Source: Ectocarpus siliculosus
Taxonomy: Eukaryota; Sar; Phaeophyceae; Ectocarpales; Ectocarpaceae
Length of the DNA stretch: 34,359 bases
Assembly: GCA_000310025.1 (NCBI GenBank)
Contig: FN649728.1
Span: forward strand, 3,912,632 to 3,946,990
Direction of reading: 5' to 3'
The translations under genes and the position numbers were made by a program. The notes below the pieces were generated by a model, which searched no databases, had not been told where the DNA came from, and was given only the letters and a program-made list of their open reading frames with translations. Positions 1 to 8,328 of the stretch are shown piece after piece. Positions within the stretch are counted from its first letter, which is position 1, and each line of letters opens with the position of its first letter.

Positions 1-2511
1 GGAGGCTGGGTCCGGAGAGCGGCGAGTCCCGGACTTGGGGCCAACGGCGTTGACCCGATGCGGTGATGTAGAGGATGGGGGGGCGGTGGGAGTCGAAGAT
101 GGAGCCGCCTTCAGAGTTTCTACCGGTACTCGTAATAGCGGTGCAGCAGACACGCCAAGAACGTCGCCCGGCTCCAATTCGGCACAACCTGCAAGGGGAA
201 TACGCTGAAGACCATTGGAAACAAATGCATCGGGGGACGAAAGTGCACCCACTTCAGGTCGGAACGATACGAGATATTCGCCGATCAGCGCAGGCATGCC
301 CGAAGAACGGACGAGGTCCACCTCAACAAGGGCCGGCTCCGGCCCCAAGGAAATGCCCGAGCTCCCTGCATATTTGAGGTGAAACGAAGAGGCAGGAGCG
401 TCGTCGTGCGTAGCGTAAACACACGCGCCAGCGGTGAAACGTGGAGAGAGCGTGAGCTCGCCCATAACCCGGCCGTTTGGTCCAGGGTGGGGGAGGGTGG
501 TGAACACTCGAGAGTTGAACCGCATCCAGCTATCGCGACCCAGAAGCACGGCGTGCCCCATGGCGGCATCTGGAACAACGCAGGCCCAGACCGCCAACGA
601 AGCGGTAGCTCGAGCTCCATGAAGAAAATTAACGGTGAGACGAACTGACCGAGTGGTCACAAGGGCGGGTCCATCACCAAACCCACCCCAACGACGAGAG
701 GGAGAAACACGAACGCTGCCAGCTGTCAAGGCTCCAGCAGCTACCATGGCGGTGACCACGGAGTCGGACACAAAAGACGAAGGAGATCCAGAGTCCAGCA
801 GCGCCACTCGCGCGAGTTGAGAAGTGGCTGTAGGTCCTCCATGCAGCAGAACCCGGGTGGTGTAAGAGTCCGAGTCCAACAGGAGCGTGCCGCCGACCAG
901 ATCGGGCCCGTGTTCCAGAAGAGGAGGTTGGTCTGCACAAGCGGAGGTCGAGGCCACCAGATGAACACCAGGAGCATGGTCCCCCGGAGCGTCCAAATGG
1001 AGACAGGCTGGGTCTTCACCCCGGTCCTCCCGTGACGACGAACCTGCCACGGTAGCAACCTCGTGGATGCGTCTACGGCCATGTGGAGGAGGCTGCAAAA
1101 TGGGAGGTGCGGGAGAAGTGGAGGCGGGGAGAGCTTCGCCAGACAGGGGATGATCACGCAAAAGGCGCCGAACTTCCATCAAAGCTTTTCCCAACAAGTT
1201 TTTACCACTAGACGCCCACTTGGATGAAACGCTAGCCTCCGGAAAGCATGCAGACATGCCGATACCCCAAACGCGATCGAAGGGGCTGGCTTCCGCAAGG
1301 AGGCGGGTACCCGTCTCCAGTAAATGTTGTTTCATGTCGTGGTTTTGAGCGAATTTGGCATACGACCCCGTAAGCACGATCTCTTCTCGACGACGCTCCC
1401 ATTCAGCATAGTCAAAAGGACGTACGTTACGACCCAAGTACTTGTGTGTCTTAGGATCTGGTGCAGCCATGATTTTGTCATACGACGTCATATCCCCAAA
1501 CAACTTCGCTTTTTCAGACATCATAAATTGCTCACCACATGAATAACGTACCCCCAGTACGTCAAAAACCGAGGGAGTCCATTGCGAGAACACAGACGGA
1601 GGTTTCCAGAAGAGGAGGACGTCATCCGAAGCGTACTCGCATTTGTCATCAAACGGCGGAGCCGGTGCAGGGCGCAGAGGCAAAGAGCGGGCACCAGGCA
1701 CGGGCGGGGGTGGGCCAAGCGGACGGGTCCTCATCTCCGACGGGGAGGACCCAGAAAGCGAGGGAGGAGCGGGCGAAGTCGCTCCGGTCCATGATCCGGA
1801 GGGCGGCCTACGGGTGGCGGCTCCGGCGAGGTCAATGTTAGCAGAGGCCATTCGGCTATTAGAGACTTGTTCGTTAGGAGAAGTCTTTCCTGCGGCAGAC
1901 GGATATGTGTGAATGGACGCAGGGCGCTCTGGACTACTCCCCCGTGACAAAGGAGCCGAACCTTCCACAGAACGGTGGGCACTACCATCCGATCCCGATG
2001 GCAGTGGTGCAGTCAGCACGTTGTGGGCAGCAGAGGAAGACGCATTCGTATCAGGTGCTGCCACACGGGGGCAGCGGACGGTCGAAGACAACGAAAGCTG
2101 CGAGAGAGAAGGAGAATCGACGGGGTCCCCGACGAGTGTAGAAGAAGGCTCGTGTGCTATCCGAGAAGAGGCCCGGCTGACAACACCAGGAGAGTCTTGG
2201 CGAACAGTAGTAGACGAGGTTCTTGTTCCTTCTGTAACCCGAGACGGCGAGGTGAGCAGGGGTGAACCACTCGACGTCTTACCTCCCTGTCGCCCACACC
2301 ACAAAGGTTGTGCCGGAGTGGGTTTGTCATGTCCAATACCAGCAGACGATGAGGTGGGTGACGAGGAGGCGGGCCGAGAAACTAGATGTGATTTGGGGGC
2401 GTGGGGAGTATCCAAAGAAGTAGGCTGTACACGAACATCCTGGGAGACTCCAAAAGGGTGCACGGTGGTTGCTAGTGACGGTAGTACCGGCTGAACTCCG
2501 CCATCGGAATG
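1..2511 (-). CDS. Retroelement Pol N-terminal part: NADAR/YbiA-like domain plus retropepsin (partial)
   Basis: On the minus strand the frame just after the Gag stop stays open for 837 codons to the window edge, so it has no stop here and is cut by the boundary. Domains in order: a Ser/Pro/Thr-rich linker (residues 1-295); a NADAR/YbiA-like domain (about 300-455) with YSCGEQFMMSEKAK, YLGRN, KFAQNHDMKQHLLETGTRL, EASPFDRVWGIG and NLLGKALMEVR; a second low-complexity linker; and a retropepsin with active site LLDSGSP (D codon at 795-793) and distal LLGRDSW (about 546-526). NADAR proteins are N-glycosidases; some remove ADP-ribose from guanine and YbiA acts on riboflavin intermediates. Retropepsin processes Gag-Pol. 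There is no ATG near the 5' end, so expression probably depends on reading through the UGA at 2514-2512. RT, RNase H and integrase are expected beyond base 1. Both domain calls come from motif order only. Confidence 0.85.
480..900 (-). other. Retropepsin (aspartic protease) domain within Pol
   Basis: The segment reads ARVALLDSGSP, then a hydrophobic stretch, VRLTVNF, and AMGHAVLLGRDSW. These are the hallmark catalytic DSG triad and the second-half LLGRD motif of retropepsins. It lies directly after the NADAR domain and a proline-rich linker. It is the only catalytic Pol domain of an ordinary LTR element present before the window ends. Its role would be to cleave the Gag-Pol polyprotein in the particle. 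Confidence 0.8.
1147..1614 (-). other. NADAR (YbiA/DUF1768-like) domain within Pol
   Basis: The ~155-residue segment follows the NADAR family order. It has an N-terminal FWKPPSVFSQW resembling the family's FxSNF start, and a Gly-Val-Arg-Tyr turn leading to the CGEQFMMSEKA helix, where the E and KA positions are typical. Next come MAAPDP, YLGRN and a Trp-containing helix, then KFAQN, LLETG, EASP-D-WGIG, and finally GKNLLGKALMEVR before RRLLRD. No frameshift or stop interrupts it, unlike most elements in this window, which suggests recent constraint. The known family chemistry is hydrolysis of N-glycosidic bonds in ADP-ribose- or ribosylaminopyrimidine-type substrates. Its substrate in this element is unknown. 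Confidence 0.85.
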
Positions 2512-2514
2512 TCA
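2512..2514 (-). promoter_or_regulatory. In-frame UGA between Gag and Pol (candidate readthrough stop)
   Basis: The Gag frame ends AAG AAA TGA CAT, and the identical frame then runs open for 837 codons. The base after the stop is C, which is the leakiest +4 context for UGA. A short stem CGGT-ACT-ACCG lies about 30 bases downstream. The overlapping ATG (ATGA) opens only a 62-codon frame that ends at 2327, so reinitiation in that frame would not reach the protease. Readthrough is an inference; a recent nonsense mutation is the alternative. Confidence 0.55.
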
Positions 2515-5500
2515 TTTCTTACCCTTCCAGCCCCTCTTAGCCGAAGTGGAAGCCTCCGATGAGGATTCTGTGTGCGAGGACTGTTTCATGTCCGATGTGT
2601 CAGATGAACGGCGGGCGCGTCCCGAGGAGTGAGCACGGGGTGGGTTGCGTCCTGTAGGTCGTCTATACGAGGTCATGCGCTTTTTCCACCGACTCCAAAG
2701 TGTGGGATCTTTTTCCATGCAGAGCTTGATGTCATTGTTAAGCAGACCTGTGGCGTTAATGAACCCACGAGTACAAGATTTGAAGGAGTGGTCTTCCCCT
2801 AAGCAGTTGAGGCACTTGCCCTTGTACAGCCGAAGCGCGTTGCGACGGTCTTCAGCCGAGACCAAGGGGGTGAACAATGGCGGATCATTCTTGGTTAGAG
2901 CCATCTCACTAGCGACGTTGTATACCTCTGGAAAGTGTCCTTGCAGCGGCCAGTCGCTGTAGTGCAACAGAAAAGGGTCTCGATCATCATAAGGTAGAGG
3001 GTCAACACTCATCACCGCAGCCGAAGAACCTGGACTCCACGAAGGGGTCACCGACGACCGCAACGCCGAAGAAGCTACAGCACGCGAAACAGCAGACGAA
3101 CTCCGAGCATTCGTGGAAGACACCGAAAAAAAATCGTCACCATGTACCGCCGGCGTGTGCGCGAATGCACGCTTGTCCAACACATCCCACATATCGTCCA
3201 AACACGAAGCATGTCGCCCAAAAGGGGCTTCCATGGAGAGCTGCTCATCCTTGTACACCTGTCCAGACACTACGGGAAACTGCTTCAACATGGAGTCGCG
3301 AACAGCTATCTGCACTTGTGCATCCGAAGGCTTGAACGCGTGATGAGAAACCATGACAGTCATGGCCAGAGCCTTATAGCGACGAATGTATTCTCCGTAC
3401 GTCTCGCCGGTGGACACGCCAAAACTACGAAGGCGATCGATCCCCGAGCTCTTGTCTTGAGTGTCCCAGCCGGCCGCCAATTTCTGGATGAAGAACGCGT
3501 ACGTCGAGGGCCCGGCCGGTTCCTTGCGCAGATGGTTTTCTACCTGTTGGAAAGTGGCATCAAGAAATTCCAGCGTGGCACGGTTGGTGGTTTGACCTTC
3601 AACGACAGCAGCACGAACACGTTTGCGCAACAACGGAAGCCATCCTGTGACCCAGGTGGAGGAAGCGAAAGTCTGCTTGCGTTTGACGTCGCTTTTGGTG
3701 AGGATCTCGGTGACCACGCCCTTGCAGCTAGACGCGAAACGAGCAAATTCATCAGGATCAGAACCAAGGGGCAAGCGTGTGACACTATCCAGTTGTTCCG
3801 GCTTCAGCTTGTCCATCTTGTCTTGAATGCGGATGGTGTCGGCCTCCGCTACAGCGGCGTCCGCAGCGTCCAAAGCCTCCTGCCTCGTCCTCGCCCCCGT
3901 GGAAGACAAAGGCAAGCTAGCATCATCCTGAGGCAACGGCGATGTCGCGTTGGCCGGTGACGCCATGACGTGGCCAGTCGCCGGGCGAGGATCGATCAGG
4001 ATAGACGTACGCGGAAGGGGGGGGGGCACCACCAAAGGCTGTTGTAGCAGAGCTGGAGCGGTCGACGCTGATGGCACCACCAAAGTCTGTTGCGGCAGAG
4101 CTGGGGCGGCCGGCGCTGATGACGATGACACTGCCGTGGCCCTGGCAGCCGCCTCATCGTGAACCTCGTACCCTGAACGAACTCCCGAGGAACTCGAAGC
4201 GTGGTCTTGCAGTGGTGCCAAATGCGCCCGCGACGAAAAGGGTGGGGCAGAAGGTGGCATGCTAGGGGCGTTCGAGGGCACAGAAGGTGGTACATTCGAG
4301 TCGGCAGCAGCATCCACAACTTGGCCAGACGTTTGCGCGCGCAGGAGAGTGAGCACTTGTTCCAACAGCATTTCAGTACGGGAAGCCGAAGTTGAGGCGT
4401 GTGATGCAGCATTGCGTGGTGAACCAACCCGTTCGTCCAAAAGCAAGGAAGATGTGGGCTGATCTCCCACGGTGCGTGTAGGGGCATGGCTTTTAACCGC
4501 GGCGGAATGTTCACGAAGTTGCATGTTGGCAAGTTTGAACGCCAAGGTAGACACGGGCGGCGGTCCTACATCAGCGGGGGGGAGCAAAACCGGTGGCGAA
4601 GAACAGGGTGAACCATCTTCTGAGGCAGTCTTACGTTCCCCCAACAGCCCAGAACTACGAAAATCACACCGATCATACTGCACTTGCCTGCGACCCCGAC
4701 CTGACTTCCGTCGCCCTTTGCCCCCTCGACCGCTGTCCGAGCTGGTCGCCCTGCTGTTGCCCCCGCTCCTCGTCGGACTCCGGCTGCGGCTACGCCTACG
4801 CGAAGGCGTGTTGCTCCCGCGGCGGTCGCTGCTCCGGCTGCGACCACGCCGAAACGAAGGTGCGTGACGTGGCTGGCGGTCGCTGCTCCGGCTCCGGCTC
4901 CGGCTCTCGCGGTGTCGACGCTTGGACGAAGATTCCGCGTACCCCCGCCCGCCATCTTCAACACCCGGCCCTCGCGAAGTGCGCTCGGCCGTCCCGCTCT
5001 TGGCCGTGGGGGCTTGATCACCCCAACGGCTCCTCCGGCTGGTGGAGGCAGGAGCCGCCGACAGACTGTAGTCCTTGGTCCCTCCGGAACCATGCGCACG
5101 GCTTGCAGAATTCTGCTGTGGGAGCTGCAGATCATGCTGAAAATCGTCGTTGGTTGCAGTACGAGCTAGTGGCAACCGAATTCCCCCATTGTGCACCACC
5201 ACCGCGGTTCCCTGGGGACCCTCGGTGAAGGAAGCCCTACGGAGAGCAGACACCAACCGAAACACACTCTGTCGTAAGGATGGTTGAAGCTGGTCGAGGA
5301 ACGGACTCGATACAAGATGTGCAAAACCAAGGTCTGTATAAGAGTCAGGACAGCGGTCACGCACAATTTGTTGGAGGCCAGCCCACGCAAAAAGGGCACG
5401 AGTTCGGTCAGCATCATGGAAGGTGATCACATCTGTGGGTGTGGAAAGGGGGCGGGACAGGAACGCTGTGTCTTCTGCGTGAAACCTGTACTCCTCGGCT

Positions 5501-6372
5501 TCGTCGTCCGACGCTCCATCGGCATCCCCGGCCGGCCCACCCAGCGTCACAGAAAACTGGGGAGCAGCAGCCACTTCCGGAGCCGCCTGGGGCGTGGGAG
5601 GGGGCACGACACGACGATGGGCGGGTCGCGAAAGCAAAGTTGAAGCTTGCCGCCGGTGCTCGAGGTCCTCCAGCCGTGATCGGAGCGCTCCCTGCTTCGC
5701 CCTAGCAGCCCGGACATACTCCTCGCGCGCCGCTAGTTCCGCTTTCTTCTGCGCAGCAGCCCGAGCAGACTCGCGCTCCTCCTCCTGCTTCCTCGCCGCC
5801 TCCGCCAGAGCAGCCTCTCGCTCCTCCTCCTGCCTCCTCGCAGCTTCCGCCATAGCAGCCTCACGCTCCTTCGCCTGCTTCTTCGCAGCCTCCGCCAGAG
5901 CAGCCTGACGCTCCTCCTCCTGCTTCCTCGCATCATCCGCCAGAGCAGCCTCACGCTCCTCCAGCAGCTTCCGCTCTTCCGCCGCCGCTACCTTGCTAGC
6001 CAGACCGCGGTGCCACATCTCGGTCAATTCTTGAAAGGCGACGAACTCATCTTGCGGCAAGTGCATCACCGTGTCTTCCTGCGGGAGCGAGAAAGGGCGA
6101 GCGCAAATGGGGGAACCAGGAGACAAACGAGCCGCCCTGACCACGTCGCGCAGGGAGATCCGTCCAGCGGTGTACGCCTGTTCCAGGTCCGCCGGATCCG
6201 CCGTGGCGATGTTGTACCTCAGGTCCTCAGCTGTGGACGCGCCTGGAGTGGACTCGCTCTCGTCGCCCGTCCCGGCCCCTGCCATCAGCTCCGCGGTGGA
6301 CGGCTCGCCCTCGGCCTCGTAATCGAGGATTTCCTCATTGCCGTCCATCAGTTCCACATAGCCGCTGGACAT
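2512..6372 (-). CDS. Retroelement Gag with coiled-coil repeats, SR-rich segment and CCHC knuckle
   Basis: A structural Gag of about 1286 residues. I chose the ATG at 6372 because it has the good context ACCATGT and begins an acidic, well-formed protein; the frame itself stays open to 6831 with only non-ATG starts. Residues about 132-206 are a Glu/Ala/Lys-rich coiled coil of repeated 15-residue units (EEREAALAEAARKQE-like). Residues about 480-560 are rich in RS/SR dipeptides. Residues about 844-1090 are a helical capsid-like region (for example STYAFFIQKLAAGW and GETYGEYIRRYKAL). A CX2CX4HX4C zinc knuckle, CLNCLGEDHSFKSC, is at residues 1187-1200 (2814-2773), followed by a basic, Ser-rich tail. 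It ends in a UGA, after which the same frame continues into Pol. No stop or frameshift is seen within it. Confidence 0.85.
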   Translation of the reverse strand: MSSGYVELMDGNEEILDYEAEGEPSTAELMAGAGTGDESESTPGASTAEDLRYNIATADPADLEQAYTAGRISLRDVVRAARLSPGSPICARPFSLPQEDTVMHLPQDEFVAFQELTEMWHRGLASKVAAAEERKLLEEREAALADDARKQEEERQAALAEAAKKQAKEREAAMAEAARRQEEEREAALAEAARKQEEERESARAAAQKKAELAAREEYVRAARAKQGALRSRLEDLEHRRQASTLLSRPAHRRVVPPPTPQAAPEVAAAPQFSVTLGGPAGDADGASDDEAEEYRFHAEDTAFLSRPLSTPTDVITFHDADRTRALFAWAGLQQIVRDRCPDSYTDLGFAHLVSSPFLDQLQPSLRQSVFRLVSALRRASFTEGPQGTAVVVHNGGIRLPLARTATNDDFQHDLQLPQQNSASRAHGSGGTKDYSLSAAPASTSRRSRWGDQAPTAKSGTAERTSRGPGVEDGGRGYAESSSKRRHRESRSRSRSSDRQPRHAPSFRRGRSRSSDRRGSNTPSRRRSRSRSPTRSGGNSRATSSDSGRGGKGRRKSGRGRRQVQYDRCDFRSSGLLGERKTASEDGSPCSSPPVLLPPADVGPPPVSTLAFKLANMQLREHSAAVKSHAPTRTVGDQPTSSLLLDERVGSPRNAASHASTSASRTEMLLEQVLTLLRAQTSGQVVDAAADSNVPPSVPSNAPSMPPSAPPFSSRAHLAPLQDHASSSSGVRSGYEVHDEAAARATAVSSSSAPAAPALPQQTLVVPSASTAPALLQQPLVVPPPLPRTSILIDPRPATGHVMASPANATSPLPQDDASLPLSSTGARTRQEALDAADAAVAEADTIRIQDKMDKLKPEQLDSVTRLPLGSDPDEFARFASSCKGVVTEILTKSDVKRKQTFASSTWVTGWLPLLRKRVRAAVVEGQTTNRATLEFLDATFQQVENHLRKEPAGPSTYAFFIQKLAAGWDTQDKSSGIDRLRSFGVSTGETYGEYIRRYKALAMTVMVSHHAFKPSDAQVQIAVRDSMLKQFPVVSGQVYKDEQLSMEAPFGRHASCLDDMWDVLDKRAFAHTPAVHGDDFFSVSSTNARSSSAVSRAVASSALRSSVTPSWSPGSSAAVMSVDPLPYDDRDPFLLHYSDWPLQGHFPEVYNVASEMALTKNDPPLFTPLVSAEDRRNALRLYKGKCLNCLGEDHSFKSCTRGFINATGLLNNDIKLCMEKDPTLWSRWKKRMTSYRRPTGRNPPRAHSSGRARRSSDTSDMKQSSHTESSSEASTSAKRGWKGKK

Positions 6373-7427
6373 GGTGTTCTCTTTTTTCAAAAGGACAGGG
6401 CCAGAGGAAGGGCAGCTACTATCGATTTTTACAAGTGCAGAAAGGCCAGCAACAGCAGATGTGTCACCCCCAACCGCTGTTGCGACAGCAGAACCGATTT
6501 CAGCGGAAACAGTAAAGTGGGGCGTAATCGCGGTAGAAGCAAGCCGAGGTCCATGCGAAAAACGGAGATACCCACAGGATAGCATACGCCCGGTGATAAA
6601 AGCTTGATGCACACGAGGTTGAAGCGGATCCAACCAAGCAGAAAAGGCGTCCAAAAGCACACCATGCCACGCATACACAGCAGTGGAAGCTAGCACAAAA
6701 GGACCGGTATTAACTGGAGACACGAGATTGTCCGACCAAAACACACGCAGAGCAGCACGGCGTTCCTCCGCAACGGGTGCCGAAGTGCGAGCAAAGACCG
6801 CTGTGGGTTTGCGCTGTTGAAAGGTTTCCAATCAAATGCCTTGAGGGTGAATGATGCTCCAAAAAAAAATTCCATGTGATTGCGAAAAATGGAGGGAAGG
6901 CTGGTGGGGCGGCTGATACCCAATTTGTGTGCACACAACGCTCTCCACGTCGAAACAAGCGGAGTCAAATCGGAGAGCACCACAGGGAAATCCGCGGACA
7001 TCGGCCGGTACGCCGGCATGAATGCAGTAGAGGTGGTAGCGGACGCGGGAAGCATGCTATCATCCCGAGTCCCACTACACAAAGGCAACAACTCCGGTTG
7101 CTGCATGCAAAGCGTGTCCGCCACCGAAATAACTTCATGGACCGCCGATGCAGACAAAATAGCTCGGGAGGGGCGGCGAACGTAGGAAAAATCACCTACA
7201 ACATCGCGATGACCGCCGAGGCGCGTATCCTGCGCAAGGTCCCAGTCCCGCGGACGCTTAGCAAACGCATCGCAAGCCAGCATCTCGACAGGAGAAGAAG
7301 CAGAGAAGGCTAAGTCTAGATTCTCGTGGGTGGTGAGACCAAATAACCAACAACCCAGTGATTGTGAAGAAAGTGTGACAACAACACACAGCAGTGTGGA
7401 GGCCGCGTCCAGCACCCGCTTACCGTG
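6373..7427 (-). CDS. Leader ORF upstream of Gag, no ATG start, frame change at about 6832
   Basis: Between the putative primer site and the Gag ATG, one minus frame is open from about 7427 to 6690. A second frame, the Gag frame, opens at 6831 just after a TGA. The two overlap over 6690-6831. Protein-like composition (for example LGGHRDVVGDFSYVRRPS) moves from the first frame to the second (PVAEERRAALRVFW, LDPLQPRVHQAF), as if joined by a -1 shift. A run of nine T on this strand (6861-6869) sits just before the change. The first frame has no early ATG, and a GGTAAG donor-like sequence lies at about 7422. I do not recognise a domain. It may be a 5' extension of Gag, a spliced leader or decayed coding sequence. 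Confidence 0.35.
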
Positions 7428-7435
7428 TAATGCCA
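7418..7435 (-). promoter_or_regulatory. Candidate tRNA primer-binding site
   Basis: The minus strand reads TGGCATTACACGGTAAGC, starting with the TGG expected opposite a tRNA CCA end. It lies two bases after the proposed LTR end. I could not match it to a specific tRNA. Confidence 0.3.
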
Positions 7436-7437
7436 GC

Positions 7438-7935
7438 TGACGCCAAGTTTAAAGGAGGGGAAGCCGTGGGCGGAAGCTTGCTCCTAGAGATAGATGAAGG
7501 TAGGTTCTGTCGTTGACACGCTTGTCCACGATCACGATGAGATGAGAAAGTTGTTTGTTATTGCTGAGAGACGATCAGCAAGGGTCTGAGGTGAAGTGGG
7601 GATCCAACTTCACCTCAGGGGGTACGCAGACTAGACAAATCCTATGAGGGTAGGTGTCTGAAGGGTATACCTCCTGGGACCGACCCACATCCTATCAACA
7701 ATAAGATGTACCCTATTCAAGCTAGCAGCCACACTCCTTAACACTAGCCCACCCTGAATATCATATATGCAGATTCTATACTCAAATCAATGCTCAAATC
7801 CTAAAAGCTACAACGAAGATTTGAGCTGACGATTGATGCTCATGAATCGAAGATATGACTCTTCACAAAACATCCAAAAGGAGGGTGAGTTGTAGAAACA
7901 TCCCGTGGTGTGGGGGTTGATTCGGGATGCCAACA
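7438..7935 (-). repeat. Probable 5' LTR of the NADAR-carrying retroelement
   Basis: On the minus strand this ~498-base stretch begins TGTTGGCATCCCG and ends CTTGGCGTCA, matching the TG...CA ends of LTRs. It lies just upstream of the leader/Gag region. It holds a TATA-like CATATATGATA (about 7768-7758), a perfect 9-base inverted repeat (7792-7800 with 7818-7826) and a perfect 12-base hairpin (7586-7597 with 7607-7618). A PBS-like TGGCATTACACGG begins two bases after the end. The partner LTR is outside the window, so the boundaries and the target duplication (candidate TATGG at 7936-7940) cannot be confirmed. Confidence 0.5.
7586..7618. other. Perfect 12-bp hairpin in the LTR
   Basis: CTGAGGTGAAGT and ACTTCACCTCAG are perfect inverted repeats around a 9-base loop that contains GGATCC. 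In the LTR this could be a structured R/U5 element or a terminator-like signal. The function is unknown. Confidence 0.6.
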
Positions 7936-8004
7936 TATGGCTACGTTGCAGCAATATCGGGCATTCCCCCACTGGGAGACATTGTTATCTACTAGTTGAA
8001 AAAT

Positions 8005-8328
8005 GTTTTTTTTTTCTTTTTTTTTTGTTCTTCACTTCAAATCAGCGCTCACAGCACTAGTGCCGTTTATTCCAACCCGTGGTCACACAGAAGAGCCTAT
8101 CTCTACCCTCCCCTCCTACGGTACTTCGCCTTCAATTTTTAATGCGAGAAGAGTTCAGCACTCTCTTCCCTCTGTGTACACACGAACTAGCGCTATCCAC
8201 TAGGCCAGGAGCGGAAGCGAGAGAAAAACTCACTTTGCAAGAAAAGCTTGCCTACGCCGGGATTCGAACCCCTGACCCAACCTCTAGAAGGTTACGAGGC
8301 CACCAACTAGACCACCGGGGCGACCGGC
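8005..8328 (-). mobile_element. tRNA-derived SINE
   Basis: Read on the minus strand, the element starts GGTCGCCCCGG. It has a Pol III A box TGGTCTAGTTGG (8314-8303) and a B box GGTTCGAATCC (8270-8260). A ~190-base unrelated body follows, ending in an A-rich tail (run of A interrupted by G, 8026-8005). The tRNA-like acceptor halves do not pair and part of the T stem is mismatched, so this is a tRNA-derived head and not a working tRNA gene. A second A-box-like D-arm, TGGCCTAGTGGATAGCGC, lies at 8207-8190 without a second B box, which hints at a dimeric origin. I found no clear flanking target duplication. Transcription would be by RNA polymerase III and mobilisation by a LINE. Confidence 0.75.

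Noticed and set aside
741-1157. 138-codon minus ORF over the Pol region
   Set aside because: It is out of frame with the NADAR and retropepsin reading frame, which accounts for the sequence and is uninterrupted.
2512-2514. UGA decoded as selenocysteine
   Set aside because: There is no Cys-type active-site context or visible SECIS, and the position is a Gag/Pol boundary, where readthrough is the simpler idea.
2327-2515. 62-codon minus ORF whose ATG overlaps the Gag stop (ATGA)
   Set aside because: It ends after 62 codons without domain-like sequence, while the Gag frame itself continues open for 837 codons. It is a shadow of the Pol frame.
6861-6869. T9 run (minus strand) as a programmed frameshift site
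   Set aside because: It lies about 30 bases before the apparent frame change and no classical slippery heptamer is in register, so an indel is at least as likely.
8250-8328. A functional tRNA gene with a CTA (amber) anticodon
   Set aside because: The anticodon stem can be drawn with CTA in the loop, but the acceptor halves do not pair and the T stem is partly mismatched. A non-tRNA body and A-rich tail follow, which is a SINE head.
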